NCBI GenBank assembly: GCA_013360745.1
Contig: JABWBA010000001.1
Span: forward strand, 1 to 64,000
From: Chthonomonadales bacterium
Lineage (GTDB): Bacteria > Armatimonadota > Chthonomonadetes > Chthonomonadales > CAJBBX01
DNA length: 64,000 nucleotides
Direction of reading: 5' to 3'
Shown here: in pieces, positions 28,526 to 38,759 of the stretch
How the letters are laid out: each line of letters begins with the position of its first letter
Position numbering within the stretch: the stretch's first letter is position 1
The notes under the pieces: generated by a model
Told to the model about the DNA's origin: nothing
What the model saw: the letters and a program-made list of their open reading frames with translations, nothing else
The model's database searches: none
Translations under genes and position numbers: made by a program

Positions 28526-30499
28526 GTGCGGTATCCTCTACGGATTATGGACGAACGTCCCATCGAGGCTCATGGACAACCCGACACGGGTCTTCTCAGG
28601 ATCGTACGCGCGACGATCGTAGGCCTGCTCTTGATGCCGGTCTGCTGTTACTGGGCACAGGATCAGACGGTCGATCGCATCTTCTCTCTGATGGTCCCTC
28701 CGATCGTGTTGACCCTGATCGTCGCCGTCGCCAATCGTATCGTGAGGATGAGAAGCGTTGTCCTTGCGATGAGCGAAGGCGAACTGGTCATCGTATATGC
28801 GATGCTGACGGTCGGATGCGCCATGGCATCGGAGTGGATGGATGTGATCGCGCCGTATATCCATTCCTACGGCCTGTACGCCGATCGCAATGAACGGTAC
28901 CGATCGAAGGTGCTTCCCTATGTAAGTAACCTTCTGTTCTTCAAGGACGCCTCAGCGCTGGAGGGATTCGCGGCCGGCGGAAAACCATTCTGGTACTTCG
29001 TTTCACAGCTACCGCTCTGGTGGCCGAAGATCTTAGCCTGGACCGCGATCATCAGTCTGGTCTGTCTTGCGATGCTCTGTATCAACATGCTGATGAGGGA
29101 CCAATGGACGCATCGCGAGAGGCTCGCGTTTCCGATCATCCAGCTGCCAGTCGCGATCGTGAGCGAGGGGAGCGGAGGAGGAGGTCTGCGAGGACGCTAC
29201 GTGCTTGGCGCCATGGGGGTGATGCTCGCCATCGACCTGCTCAACGGGTTTGCATTTCGTTATCCGGTCTTGCCTCGAATCAACGTGCGATTCCTGGGTG
29301 ATATGTCCCAGTGGTTCACCGTGCGACCATGGAACCAGGTCGGTTGGACGCCGATCGGTATCTTCCCCTATATGGCGGCGATCGGCCTGTTCATGCCGAC
29401 GGACCTGCTGTTCTCGTGTATCTTCTTTTTCTTCGTTCGGAAGGGGATGCAGGTCGTAGCGGCGGCGTTGGGCAATGAACAGGGCGTCTTCGGCGGAGGT
29501 GGGTTGGTGCCGAGCCCGCCGTATTTCAGCGAACAGTCCTGGGGTGCGTTTTTCGGACTCTTCTGCACTGCAATATGGGTGTCGCGCGGCTACCTGCGAG
29601 AGGTATGGGCCGAGATCGTCCATGGGGGTGGAGAACCACGAGGCGTACCCCATCGCATCTCGTTTATCCTGCTGCTGCTCAGCCTGGGACTGCTGGGTTG
29701 GATCGGTTATGCGATTGGGCTTCCGTGGTATTTCGTCATCGGGTACACCATCGTCTTTCTCGCGTTCAGCGTCGCGATAACGCGCCTTAGAGCCCAGCTC
29801 GGGCCGCCGACGCACGAGATGGCCTTCATGGGGCCAAACCAGCTGCTCGTTGATTTCCGCGGTTCCCAGGGGTTGGGGGAGAGTTTCATCGCACGAACGG
29901 TGACGACGTTTCACTTCATGAATCGGATTCACCGAACCCATCCGATGCCGCACCAGCTAGAAAGCATCAAGATGGGAGCGATGGCCCGGGTGAACCAGCG
30001 GGCGATCTTCACGGCTATCGTGCTCGCGACGCTGGCAGGCAGTATCTTCGGGCATCTAGTCCGAATCTATCTTGGCTACCGCTGGACCCCGGGCGATTAC
30101 GGAGGCGATACGGCGGGTGTGATCGCCCAGTTGACCGATTCGCCGCGACCATACAATATCGCGGCCATTACCGCGATCGTTCTGTCGTTCAGCTTCGTCC
30201 TGCTGCTCGATATGATCCGCTTTCGGATACCCGGATTTCCGCTTCATCCGGCGGGCTATGCGCTTACGATGAACTTCGGCGTCGATTACTACTGGTTCGG
30301 CTTGATCATCGTGCTTCTGGTCAAGACCTACGTCCAGCGCTACTACGGCCTTGCCGGATACGACAAGCTCAGGATGGTCGCATTGGGCATCTTGCTCGGA
30401 GAGTTCGTCGCAGAAGGGATATGGGGGACGGTCGCGATGATTACGCGCGAAGCGACCTACAGCATCTCGATCAATGGTCGACTGGGATGGACCCAGTGA
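28526..30499 (+). CDS. Large polytopic membrane protein, DUF6785/DUF6784-like
   Basis: 657 aa, >10 hydrophobic segments; sequence style recalls DUF6785/6784 proteins. Confidence 0.7.
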   Translation: MRYPLRIMDERPIEAHGQPDTGLLRIVRATIVGLLLMPVCCYWAQDQTVDRIFSLMVPPIVLTLIVAVANRIVRMRSVVLAMSEGELVIVYAMLTVGCAMASEWMDVIAPYIHSYGLYADRNERYRSKVLPYVSNLLFFKDASALEGFAAGGKPFWYFVSQLPLWWPKILAWTAIISLVCLAMLCINMLMRDQWTHRERLAFPIIQLPVAIVSEGSGGGGLRGRYVLGAMGVMLAIDLLNGFAFRYPVLPRINVRFLGDMSQWFTVRPWNQVGWTPIGIFPYMAAIGLFMPTDLLFSCIFFFFVRKGMQVVAAALGNEQGVFGGGGLVPSPPYFSEQSWGAFFGLFCTAIWVSRGYLREVWAEIVHGGGEPRGVPHRISFILLLLSLGLLGWIGYAIGLPWYFVIGYTIVFLAFSVAITRLRAQLGPPTHEMAFMGPNQLLVDFRGSQGLGESFIARTVTTFHFMNRIHRTHPMPHQLESIKMGAMARVNQRAIFTAIVLATLAGSIFGHLVRIYLGYRWTPGDYGGDTAGVIAQLTDSPRPYNIAAITAIVLSFSFVLLLDMIRFRIPGFPLHPAGYALTMNFGVDYYWFGLIIVLLVKTYVQRYYGLAGYDKLRMVALGILLGEFVAEGIWGTVAMITREATYSISINGRLGWTQ

Positions 30500-30605
30500 A
30501 CCATTGCGGTGCAGGATATCCGTCCGACACACCAGTCGGCCGATTGGGCTCCTTCATCTCCACCATCACCGGTTGAATCCGGCGAAAACGCTGTGCTGGC
30601 AGATA

Positions 30606-31100
30606 CTAAGCCCGCGGCGGATCGGCATCGATTCGTGCGGTCTCGTATGCGAGCGAAGCCAGTTCCTCCGGCGTTGCACGCTGCTCGATGGTCGGGAACA
30701 GCACACGCTCTTCCCAGCGAACGTGAGCCTCAAGCCGTGTTCCGGCTTCGCCGCAAAGACCCCCATCCTCCGCACCCGCCTCAACGATGGTTCGCGCCTG
30801 TTCGACCATCGAGCGCAGCGCGTCATGATCACCAACCAGTCGGGAGCGCTCCTCGGCAAGCATCAGAGGGATCAGCAGCCTCTCTTCATCGATGAAATGC
30901 TGCCTCATCCTGCGGTCCCATTCGTACACGAACCCTTGCAGCGCGGCAATCCGATCAGCCGCTGCACTGTGTGCGTTGATCATTCGGACCGCACGGACGA
31001 GCGATTGATGATGGTCCCTGGAAAATGGGATCAGACTGTCGTGTCGTCGTGCCAAACCGATTTCACCTTCGCGTCTGCATGCATCGGGCTGAGACTGCAT
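30606..31100 (-). CDS. Hemerythrin domain-containing protein
   Basis: His/Glu-rich four-helix pattern: FSRDHHQSLVRAVR, MRQHFIDEERLLIPLM, LEAHVRWEERVLFPTIE. Confidence 0.82.
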   Translation of the reverse strand: MQSQPDACRREGEIGLARRHDSLIPFSRDHHQSLVRAVRMINAHSAAADRIAALQGFVYEWDRRMRQHFIDEERLLIPLMLAEERSRLVGDHDALRSMVEQARTIVEAGAEDGGLCGEAGTRLEAHVRWEERVLFPTIEQRATPEELASLAYETARIDADPPRA

Positions 31101-31164
31101 CGCGAACGGATCCAGACCCGCTCGCGAGGCAACATACCCGACTCATCGCGGGAACCGTACCGTT

Positions 31165-31548
31165 CTAGAGTTGCGTAACAGCATCCTCGACACTGATGAT
31201 GAGCACGCCTCTGGCCCAGGGAAACTGCGCTTTGACGCGATCGTAGTCATCGCCGGACGTGATGATCCTGCCGGTCCCCGTGATCAAGCATCCCTGACCC
31301 GGGGTGCGGGTTCCGTGAACGGCCTTGGACGCCAGAAGAACCTGGACCCTGTTATCCCTCTGGAGGTTGTCCTCTGTTATACGGTAGCCGCCGGTTGGGA
31401 GAACGATCCGGTCAGGCTCGATGCCCACCTTCCGTAGATAGTCTCCCCAGTTAGCTACAACATGAGGCGCATCGTCTCCATTGGTCACGATAGCCATGAA
31501 CTCGGCCTTTTCGCACAGCTCCCGGATCACACCGTCGATTTTCGGCAC
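31165..31548 (-). CDS. Pyridoxamine 5'-phosphate oxidase-like FMN-binding protein
   Basis: EFMAIVTNGDDAPHVVANWGDYLRKVG...NRVQVLLASKAVHGTRTPGQGCLITGTGRII. Confidence 0.72.
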   Translation of the reverse strand: MPKIDGVIRELCEKAEFMAIVTNGDDAPHVVANWGDYLRKVGIEPDRIVLPTGGYRITEDNLQRDNRVQVLLASKAVHGTRTPGQGCLITGTGRIITSGDDYDRVKAQFPWARGVLIISVEDAVTQL

Positions 31549-31656
31549 TGTCGCCTCCTCGCATACGATATTCGTCTCGCGCGGGCCATGATCGCCCGCC
31601 TCTGAGCGAACCGTCTCATATATTATGCCCGTGGATGTGCCCGGATCCAGCGCCGC

Positions 31657-33417
31657 TTACAGTGATTCCGGCGCATGGACGGCGATGGCCGCTCGGATCT
31701 TATCGGCCTCTTCCTGAATCAGGCGCCCCTCCGCGCCGATTTCCGATAAGAGCGCCTCAGCCAGATGCACAGCTACCTCGGCCTCTTCATAGGTCACAGC
31801 GGTGACACCCAGAGCCTCCAGCTCATCCCTCTCAGAGATGTGGCGTGCGCGAACGAAGATCCGGAGGTCCGGATTGATCGCGCGGGCGCCGAGGATAACC
31901 GGCGTCCTGCGTGCCATGTCTGGCAGGGTTACAAGGAGGTATCCGGCCTTATCTACACCAGCGCCGCGGAGGACTTCCTGCTGACGAGCATCACCGTAAA
32001 TAGCCGGTGAGTTCTCGGCCGCCAGGGCGCTCACAGCGTCCACATCGAGGTCAATCACCGTGGCGATCACCCCGAAGTCCTTTAGGATGTGCACCAGTGT
32101 CTGCCCTGCTGGTCCATATCCGACAACAACCACTCGGAGGAATGTAGGGGTCTCGGATGGAGGTGTGATCAGTCGTGCATTCACATCGCGCCCGCGGGCT
32201 TCGGCTCTGCGGTTCAGGCACCGCCAGAGACGCGGACGAGCGCGCAGTTGCCGTTCAATCCAACCGGACATCCGGTAGAGAAGGGGATTCAACGTAATGG
32301 AGATCAAAGCGCCCGTGACAAGAAGGCTCTGACCTTCCCTGGGCAGGATGCCGAGCTTTCTCGCGGCATCGCCGAGGATGAAGGAGAACTCGCCGATCTG
32401 CGCAAGGCTCAGGCCGACCGTGATCGCTGTCGGGACGGAGTAACCCAGTACGGTAAGGAGGAGAAGCATTGCGACTGGCTTGGCGATCAGGATCACACCG
32501 AGGACCCCGAGGACGAGCCACGGCTCTGATAGGAGGAGTTCCGGTCGAAACAGCATGCCTACCGAGACGAAGAACAGCACGGCGAATGCATCGCGCATGG
32601 GGAGCGCATCGGCGGCAGCCTGATGGCTAACGCTCGACTGCCCAACCACGATTCCGGCTAGAAAGGCTCCAAGCGCCATGGATGCTCCGAAGAAGATCGC
32701 TGAGCCGGCTGCGGTGACCAGGGCGAGCACCAGAACCGTCAGCGTGAAGAGCTCCTTGGATCTCGAACGGGCCACATGGAACAATAGCCAGGGCACGAAG
32801 CGAGAACCGAGGAAGAGGACGATGCCTGCGAGTCCTCCCAGCTTCAACAGTGCGATCCCCAGAGACTTCAGGATGGCGGCCCCGCTAACATTCGATGACG
32901 CCGAAGCGCCGAGAGCCGGAAGAAGGACCAGAAGGACCACCACCAGGATATCCTCAACAATGACCCACGCGACCGCGGCTTTCCCTCCCGGTGTGGCGAG
33001 GTGCTCTCGTTCGGTCAGGTTCCGCACCATCACTACAGTGCTGGCAACGGAGATGGCGGCGCCGAGGACCATAGCCGCGCTCAGCTTCCATCCAAATGCA
33101 ACGGCGAGGGACGCTCCCAGTAGGGTTGCGCAGAGACTCTGGGACAGAGTGCCGATGATGATCCGTCGGTGAGCGAGCAAGTCCCGGAGGTGGAAATGAA
33201 GGCCGACACCAAACATCAGCAGGATGACGCCGATCTCGGCGAACTGCGCTGCAAGGCTCGTGTCTGCGACAACCCCTGGCGTGTGCGGACCGACAATGGT
33301 TCCTGCGATGAGATAGCCGGGTATGGGTGATAAGCGAAGCCGGTTTGTGAGAAAGCCGAGGATGAGGCCGAGCGTAAGACCGATCGTAAGGTTGAATATC
33401 AGGTGATGCTCATGCAC
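31657..33417 (-). CDS. CPA2 family monovalent cation:proton antiporter with RCK/TrkA-N domain
   Basis: Kef/Ybal-like membrane domain (LGAFLAGIVVGQS, LLMFGVGLHFHLRDL) and NAD-binding VVVGYGPAGQTLVHILKDFG. Confidence 0.9.
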   Translation of the reverse strand: MHEHHLIFNLTIGLTLGLILGFLTNRLRLSPIPGYLIAGTIVGPHTPGVVADTSLAAQFAEIGVILLMFGVGLHFHLRDLLAHRRIIIGTLSQSLCATLLGASLAVAFGWKLSAAMVLGAAISVASTVVMVRNLTEREHLATPGGKAAVAWVIVEDILVVVLLVLLPALGASASSNVSGAAILKSLGIALLKLGGLAGIVLFLGSRFVPWLLFHVARSRSKELFTLTVLVLALVTAAGSAIFFGASMALGAFLAGIVVGQSSVSHQAAADALPMRDAFAVLFFVSVGMLFRPELLLSEPWLVLGVLGVILIAKPVAMLLLLTVLGYSVPTAITVGLSLAQIGEFSFILGDAARKLGILPREGQSLLVTGALISITLNPLLYRMSGWIERQLRARPRLWRCLNRRAEARGRDVNARLITPPSETPTFLRVVVVGYGPAGQTLVHILKDFGVIATVIDLDVDAVSALAAENSPAIYGDARQQEVLRGAGVDKAGYLLVTLPDMARRTPVILGARAINPDLRIFVRARHISERDELEALGVTAVTYEEAEVAVHLAEALLSEIGAEGRLIQEEADKIRAAIAVHAPESL

Positions 33418-33557
33418 TTGTGATAATCCTGGCGTCTAGCGAAAGCGCTGCGGGTAGGGAATGACCAGGGACATCGGCTCGGAGGCGCTATCCTCAAGGA
33501 TCGAGTTCGAGTCGGTTCGTCGTTGTGTGGGCAGGATTATATGGAACCAGGGGAAGT

Positions 33558-33586
33558 GGAGGCCTGGGATTCGTCGCCAAGCCTCC
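33558..33586 (-). terminator. Hairpin downstream of tRNA-Asn
   Basis: On minus strand GGAGGCTTGG-cgacgaatc-CCAGGCCTCC, 10-bp stem with one G.U; no U-tract. Confidence 0.5.
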
Positions 33587-33611
33587 GGGGATGAGCATTC
33601 TTCGATAAGGG

Positions 33612-33683
<72 letters not shown>

Positions 33684-33736
33684 ATGGGACGTCGATAGGC
33701 GTCCATTCGCCAGTGAGTATACGCCCAGAGGTATTC

Positions 33737-34381
33737 GTGAGTCAAGATCCTGGCGCAAGTCGCCGTAGTCGGTTTCGGCGACGCTGGACGCGCGAAGCGA
33801 TCCTTCGTTCTATCGACGCACTGCATGAGGCAGGTGCGGATCTCTCCTATTCCGCTGTTCATCGGGATCGGGGGGCGCTGTATGCAGCGGCAATCCGGCT
33901 ATTCGGCGATTGGTCTAGTGCGCTGAGAGAATCGGGTGTGACGCCGGCCAGGGTGCGCCGTCGGCAGCGTTGGACGGATGAGGGTCTTATTGAGCGAATC
34001 GCCTCCATGGCGGCCGCAGGCCATGATCTTTCCTGGACGGCTGTGATCAACGGACCGGATAGGATGGTCGCCTATGCCGCAGCCCGATCGTGTCATTTCG
34101 GGTCATGGCAAGCGGCTCTCGCCGCTGCGGGGATTACCGAGCGCACGCGCAGGAGGCGCCGTTGGGATGCGCGAAGCATAAGCCGGGCGGTATTGACGCG
34201 ACGGCGAGAAGGGCTGCCGCTCAACGCGAAGGCGGTGGAGCGGGATGAACCGGCGCTCATCGCTGCGGCACGCCGGATCTTCGGCACGTGGAACGACGCT
34301 CTCAAGGCATCGGCGATCGACCCGGAGACGGTAGCATTGCGAAAATCGCCCAGACGTCTGGCCGCCTCTTCGCCCCTCTGA
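33737..34381 (+). CDS. Protein with three tandem homing-endonuclease-associated (HNH_repeat-like) modules
   Basis: Three ~60-aa repeats: RRRWTREAIL..LFGDWSSALRESGV / RQRWTDEGLI..HFGSWQAALAAAGI / RRRWDARSIS..IFGTWNDALKASAI; GTG start at 33737 avoids the tRNA. Confidence 0.72.
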   Translation: MSQDPGASRRSRFRRRWTREAILRSIDALHEAGADLSYSAVHRDRGALYAAAIRLFGDWSSALRESGVTPARVRRRQRWTDEGLIERIASMAAAGHDLSWTAVINGPDRMVAYAAARSCHFGSWQAALAAAGITERTRRRRRWDARSISRAVLTRRREGLPLNAKAVERDEPALIAAARRIFGTWNDALKASAIDPETVALRKSPRRLAASSPL

Positions 34382-34436
34382 GCCGCGGTATCGATGCGGA
34401 CCGTTGGGGCCTAGTACTAATAGGAGTAATAATCGA

Positions 34437-35456
34437 ATGTCGATAGAACCCCTGCGTATTGGTGTGGTCGGATGCGGAGCCATCGGCCAGGCGCATATCG
34501 GTGTCTGGTCGGAGATATCCGACGCCCGGATTGCCGCGGTCTGTGACGCGAATCCGGAGCAGGCCAACGCGATGGCCCGATCTCTGGGCTGCGCCCCGTT
34601 CACCGATCTCAAGGCGATGGCGGCATCCGGATTGATCGATGCCGTTGACCTGTGCACGCCGTCTGGCGTGCACGCCGACCAGGGCATGATCGCAGCCGAA
34701 CACGGCCTCCACGTTCTATCGGAAAAGCCACTCGACATCAACGCAGAAAAGGCCCGTGCGCTCGTTGCCCTGTGCGAAGATCGCGGATTGACCCTGTCCT
34801 GCGTGCTTCAGCGCCGAACCTACTCCGGAGCCAGAACCGTAGCGAACGCGATCCATAGCGGCGAGTTCGGCGAACTGCTCTCCTGTTGCGCCTATATCAA
34901 ATGGTGGCGGGACCAGGCTTACTACGACAGCAGCCGGTGGCGCGGAAGCATTACCCTGGACGGTGGTGTGCTCGCCAATCAAGGGATTCACGCCCTGGAT
35001 CACCTGTGCTGGCTGGCGGGCCCTGTGATCCATGTGGACCACGCCTATGCCGCAACGGTCGGACATCAGATGGAAGCGGAGGATTTTCTCATCGCCGTGG
35101 TCCGGTTCGCATCCGGAGCCAGAGGTGTGATCGAGGCAACGACCTGTTGTAATCCGCCCTTGTGTTCGCGCATTGAGGTCGTCGGCGCTCGCGGCTCGGC
35201 TGCGTTCGACGACGCACGGGTTGTGCAGTTCGGATACGGCGGTGAAGACTTGATCCGTACCGTGGACGAGGCGGATGCCCGTCTGGGAGGTCGCGCTGAG
35301 GCGATGGCGATCAGTATGGAGGGGCATCGCGCCATCCTATCCGATTTCGCAGCTGCCGTTCGCGACCACCGTCCGCCTGCCGTTACCGGCCGCGATGCGC
35401 TCGTCGCCGTCGAGGCTCTGGATCTGATCTATCGGGCGGCGAGCGCCAGTTCGTGA
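34437..35456 (+). CDS. Gfo/Idh/MocA family oxidoreductase
   Basis: Rossmann GVVGCGAIGQAHIGVW, LCTPSGVHADQGMIAAEHGLHVLSEKPLDI. Confidence 0.93.
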   Translation: MSIEPLRIGVVGCGAIGQAHIGVWSEISDARIAAVCDANPEQANAMARSLGCAPFTDLKAMAASGLIDAVDLCTPSGVHADQGMIAAEHGLHVLSEKPLDINAEKARALVALCEDRGLTLSCVLQRRTYSGARTVANAIHSGEFGELLSCCAYIKWWRDQAYYDSSRWRGSITLDGGVLANQGIHALDHLCWLAGPVIHVDHAYAATVGHQMEAEDFLIAVVRFASGARGVIEATTCCNPPLCSRIEVVGARGSAAFDDARVVQFGYGGEDLIRTVDEADARLGGRAEAMAISMEGHRAILSDFAAAVRDHRPPAVTGRDALVAVEALDLIYRAASASS

Positions 35457-37531
35457 TCGCGAACCGGTTCTTCAACCGCGAGATCAGCTGGCTGGAGTTC
35501 AACGGGCGGGTTCTGGAGGAAGCCGAGGACTCACGGAACCCGTTGTTGGAACGGGTGAAGTTCCTCAGCATCTTTCATAGCAACCTCGATGAGTTCTATA
35601 TGATCCGGGTATCGGGATTGCAGGAACAGGTCGAAGCCGGCTATATCGAACGGTCCCGGGATGGCCTCTCGCCTACGGATCAGTTGGTAGCGGTTCGTGA
35701 GCTGGCGGCCGGGCAAAATCGAAGGGCCTGGCAACTCTGGAATCACGAGTTACAGCCCTGCCTTGAGCGCGAGGGGATCGTAATACGGGACTATACAACG
35801 CTATCGCATAAAGAGCGCACCTCTCTGAAGCGTTACTACGAAAAGGATATCTATCCGATCTTGACTCCTCTGGCTGTCGATCCCAGCCATCCGTTTCCAC
35901 TGATATCAAACCTCAGCCTGAACCTCGCAGTCGTCATCGACGGCAAGGATAAGAGCGTCAAGTTCGCCCGTGTAAAGATACCGCCGACACTGCCAAGGCT
36001 TGTCCGGACCCCCAACCCGCGAGGCAAAGACACACTAGACGCTCCGGTCCACTATACATGGCTCGAGGACATTGTCGCGGACAACCTGGGCTCGCTGTTT
36101 CGAAAGATGGCTGTCGTTAGCGCCTACCCCTTTCGGGTGATCCGGGATACCGATATCGAGATCAGAGAGGATGAGGCCGGTGATCTGCTGCAAGGGATCG
36201 AGCGAGTCCTGAGGCGCAGACGGTTTGGAAGCGTGGCGCGGCTTGATATCACCGAATCGATGCCAGGACACATACGGGAACTCCTTCTCAAGCATCTCGA
36301 AACCGATCCTGCGGATTGCTTCGAGACCGAAGGGCGGCTGGGCATGAGTGCGATCGGAGCGTTGGCCGATATCGATCGCCCGGACTTGAAGGTCGTACCG
36401 TATCGACCCAGGCTCCCTGCGCGGATGCGGGAGGATGTTGATATTTTCGAGACCGTACGGGCGCAGGATGTTCTTCTGCACCACCCATTCGATAGTTTTT
36501 CCCCCGTGGTAACGCTTATTACAGCGGCGGCTTCGGATCCTGACGTGCTCGCAATCAAGCAAACCATCTACCGTGTTGGCACAAACTCTCCGGTTGTTGC
36601 GGCTCTCCAACAAGCCAGCGATAAAGGGAAGCAAGTGACCGTGATCGTCGAACTCAAGGCGCGTTTCGACGAGGAAAACAACCTGGAGTGGGCGCGCTCG
36701 CTCGAGGCTGCCGGCGTCCATGTCGTCTACAGCGACATCGCGTTCAAGGTCCACTGCAAACTGCTGATGATCGTACGCAGGGAGGCACGCAAGGTCCAGC
36801 GATACATACACCTCAGTACGGGCAACTACAACGCTCGTACTGCCACGCAATATACGGATCTTGGTCTCCTGACCTCTGATCCCATCATCGCAGATGATGT
36901 GAGCGCTCTCTTCAACGCCCTCACAGGATACAGCGAGGATCAGTCCTATCGAAAGCTGCTCGTCTCGCCCGGTGGGATTCGGAAAGGGCTCTATCACCGG
37001 ATCGAACGGGAGATCGAGCACGCGCGGAGCGGTGGCACGGGCCGACTGGTCTTCAAGATGAACGCCCTGACCGATTTCGACTTCGCCGAGCGCCTATACG
37101 ATGCCAGCAGGGCTGGCGTGTCCATCGACCTGATTGTACGAGGCAGCTGTTGTCTGGCGCCAGGGATACCTGGGCTGAGCGATACCATCAGGGTGCGCAG
37201 CATTGTAGGGCGCTTTCTGGAACATGATCGAGTGTTCTTCTTTCAGAATGGCGGCGCCGAGGAGGTATATCTGGGCAGCGCCGACTTGATGCCCCGAAAC
37301 CTGGATCGCCGGTATGAAGCCCTATTCCCGGTCGAAGACCCATACCTGAAACGATGGATCATCGATACATACCTAGGGGCCTATTTGAAGGATTCGAGCT
37401 CCGCGAGAATCCTCAATGGAGACGGAACCTACGTTCGGGTAGCCCCGGAGGGTAGGGATCCGGTCAACGCGCAGCGATGGTTTATGGAACGGGAGCGGAG
37501 CTATGGTCAGGAGGATAGTAAGACTCGCTAA
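35453..37531 (+). CDS. ppk1: Polyphosphate kinase 1
   Basis: FFNREISWLEFNGRVLEEA, SIFHSNLDEFYMIRVSG, HPFDSF, YIHLSTGNYNARTATQYTDLGLLT, IVRGSCCL. Confidence 0.96.
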   Translation: MIANRFFNREISWLEFNGRVLEEAEDSRNPLLERVKFLSIFHSNLDEFYMIRVSGLQEQVEAGYIERSRDGLSPTDQLVAVRELAAGQNRRAWQLWNHELQPCLEREGIVIRDYTTLSHKERTSLKRYYEKDIYPILTPLAVDPSHPFPLISNLSLNLAVVIDGKDKSVKFARVKIPPTLPRLVRTPNPRGKDTLDAPVHYTWLEDIVADNLGSLFRKMAVVSAYPFRVIRDTDIEIREDEAGDLLQGIERVLRRRRFGSVARLDITESMPGHIRELLLKHLETDPADCFETEGRLGMSAIGALADIDRPDLKVVPYRPRLPARMREDVDIFETVRAQDVLLHHPFDSFSPVVTLITAAASDPDVLAIKQTIYRVGTNSPVVAALQQASDKGKQVTVIVELKARFDEENNLEWARSLEAAGVHVVYSDIAFKVHCKLLMIVRREARKVQRYIHLSTGNYNARTATQYTDLGLLTSDPIIADDVSALFNALTGYSEDQSYRKLLVSPGGIRKGLYHRIEREIEHARSGGTGRLVFKMNALTDFDFAERLYDASRAGVSIDLIVRGSCCLAPGIPGLSDTIRVRSIVGRFLEHDRVFFFQNGGAEEVYLGSADLMPRNLDRRYEALFPVEDPYLKRWIIDTYLGAYLKDSSSARILNGDGTYVRVAPEGRDPVNAQRWFMERERSYGQEDSKTR

Positions 37532-37588
37532 GAGAACGGCCGTTCGCTTAGAACAGCGGCGCTCTGAGGGTACACTAACACGGTCGTC

Positions 37589-38122
37589 TTGAACGACCAG
37601 TCAATCGGAATGCCAGGTACCTATCTTCTATTAGCTATAGCATTGATCGTCGCCGCAGCCCTTGGCATCGCCATGGTTGTCGGGGCGTATGTACTCGGTC
37701 CCAAGAAGCCGAGCCGCCATAAGGAGGCCCCGTACGAGTGCGGTATGACGCCCGTCGGCGGGGCACGGGAGCGGTTTCCCATACGTTTTTACGTCGTCGC
37801 TATGCTCTTTATCGTGTTCGACGTTGAGACCGTTTTCCTATATCCGTGGGCTGCTACGTTCGCTGACGGGAGTCGCGCCCAGAAGTTGTTCCTTCTGGGT
37901 GAAATGGGCGTCTTCGTCGCCATCTTGATCGTCGCCTATGTATATATCCTCGGAACGAAGGCTCTAGACTGGGGGCCGGAACATGTGGATGGCCGACGAG
38001 TCGAACCCGGAGTACTGGATCGGCGCCCGCCGATCATGTTCGGCAATGAAACCTCGAACGGAGTGAATCTCAGTCAGACCGTGGTCAGCGATCGGCATTC
38101 GATGAGCTCGTCCCGTGATTGA
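37589..38122 (+). CDS. nuoA: NADH-quinone oxidoreductase subunit A
   Basis: KEAPYECGMTPVGGARERFPIRFYVVAMLFIVFDVETVFLYPWA; unusually long C-terminal tail. Confidence 0.92.
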   Translation: MNDQSIGMPGTYLLLAIALIVAAALGIAMVVGAYVLGPKKPSRHKEAPYECGMTPVGGARERFPIRFYVVAMLFIVFDVETVFLYPWAATFADGSRAQKLFLLGEMGVFVAILIVAYVYILGTKALDWGPEHVDGRRVEPGVLDRRPPIMFGNETSNGVNLSQTVVSDRHSMSSSRD

Positions 38123-38759
38123 TCGAACGGAGTCGACGCTCGAGCTGCCCGAAGCGATTGCGAGCGACGTTGCGGCCGTCAGGTCTGCGGTGCCGGCCGG
38201 TTTCATCGACGCGCAAGCCCATCGTGGTGATGTATGGGTCAGGGTGCACCGCGAGAGTATCGTCGAAGCGCTCCAGTGTCTGCGTGATCAGGTCACTCCC
38301 GGCTATCGATTCTTCTCCGAGTGCGTTGGGGTCGATTACCTTGATCCGAAGACCGGACAGCTGATCATGGGGCGTGAGGAGCGCTTTGAGATCATCTATA
38401 ACCTGGCGGCATTCGTTCCTTCTTCAGAGGGCGTTGGGGCCGTGCGGCGGATCTTCGTGGCTGTTTCGGCGCCCGAGGCGGATCCGACCGTCCCGAGCGT
38501 AACGGAGCTCTTCGCAGGCGCGTCCTTCCCCGAGCGCGAGATCTACGATATGTTCGGAATCCGCTTCCAGGGGCACCCAGATCTCCGGCGCCTCTTGATG
38601 TCGGATGACTGGATCGGACATCCGCAGCGCAAAGACTATCCGCTGGGCGGTGAACGAGTACGCTTCCCGGCGGAGATGACCGGCCCGAGTATCAACGATC
38701 GGCTCGTTCAGCATCCCGGCGAAAGCTTCTTCGGGCCTACTGCGGAGGAGTTTGAGTGA
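38115..38759 (+). CDS. nuoC: NADH-quinone oxidoreductase subunit C
   Basis: VTELFAGASFPEREIYDMFGIRFQGHPDLRRLLMSDDWIGHPQRKDYPL. Confidence 0.94.
   Translation: MIDRTESTLELPEAIASDVAAVRSAVPAGFIDAQAHRGDVWVRVHRESIVEALQCLRDQVTPGYRFFSECVGVDYLDPKTGQLIMGREERFEIIYNLAAFVPSSEGVGAVRRIFVAVSAPEADPTVPSVTELFAGASFPEREIYDMFGIRFQGHPDLRRLLMSDDWIGHPQRKDYPLGGERVRFPAEMTGPSINDRLVQHPGESFFGPTAEEFE

Noticed and set aside
29033-29953. 306-aa minus-strand ORF
   Set aside because: Antisense to the DUF6785-like membrane protein; His/Arg/Asp-rich shadow composition.
36035-37021. 328-aa minus-strand ORF
   Set aside because: Antisense to ppk1; no independent start signals or motifs.
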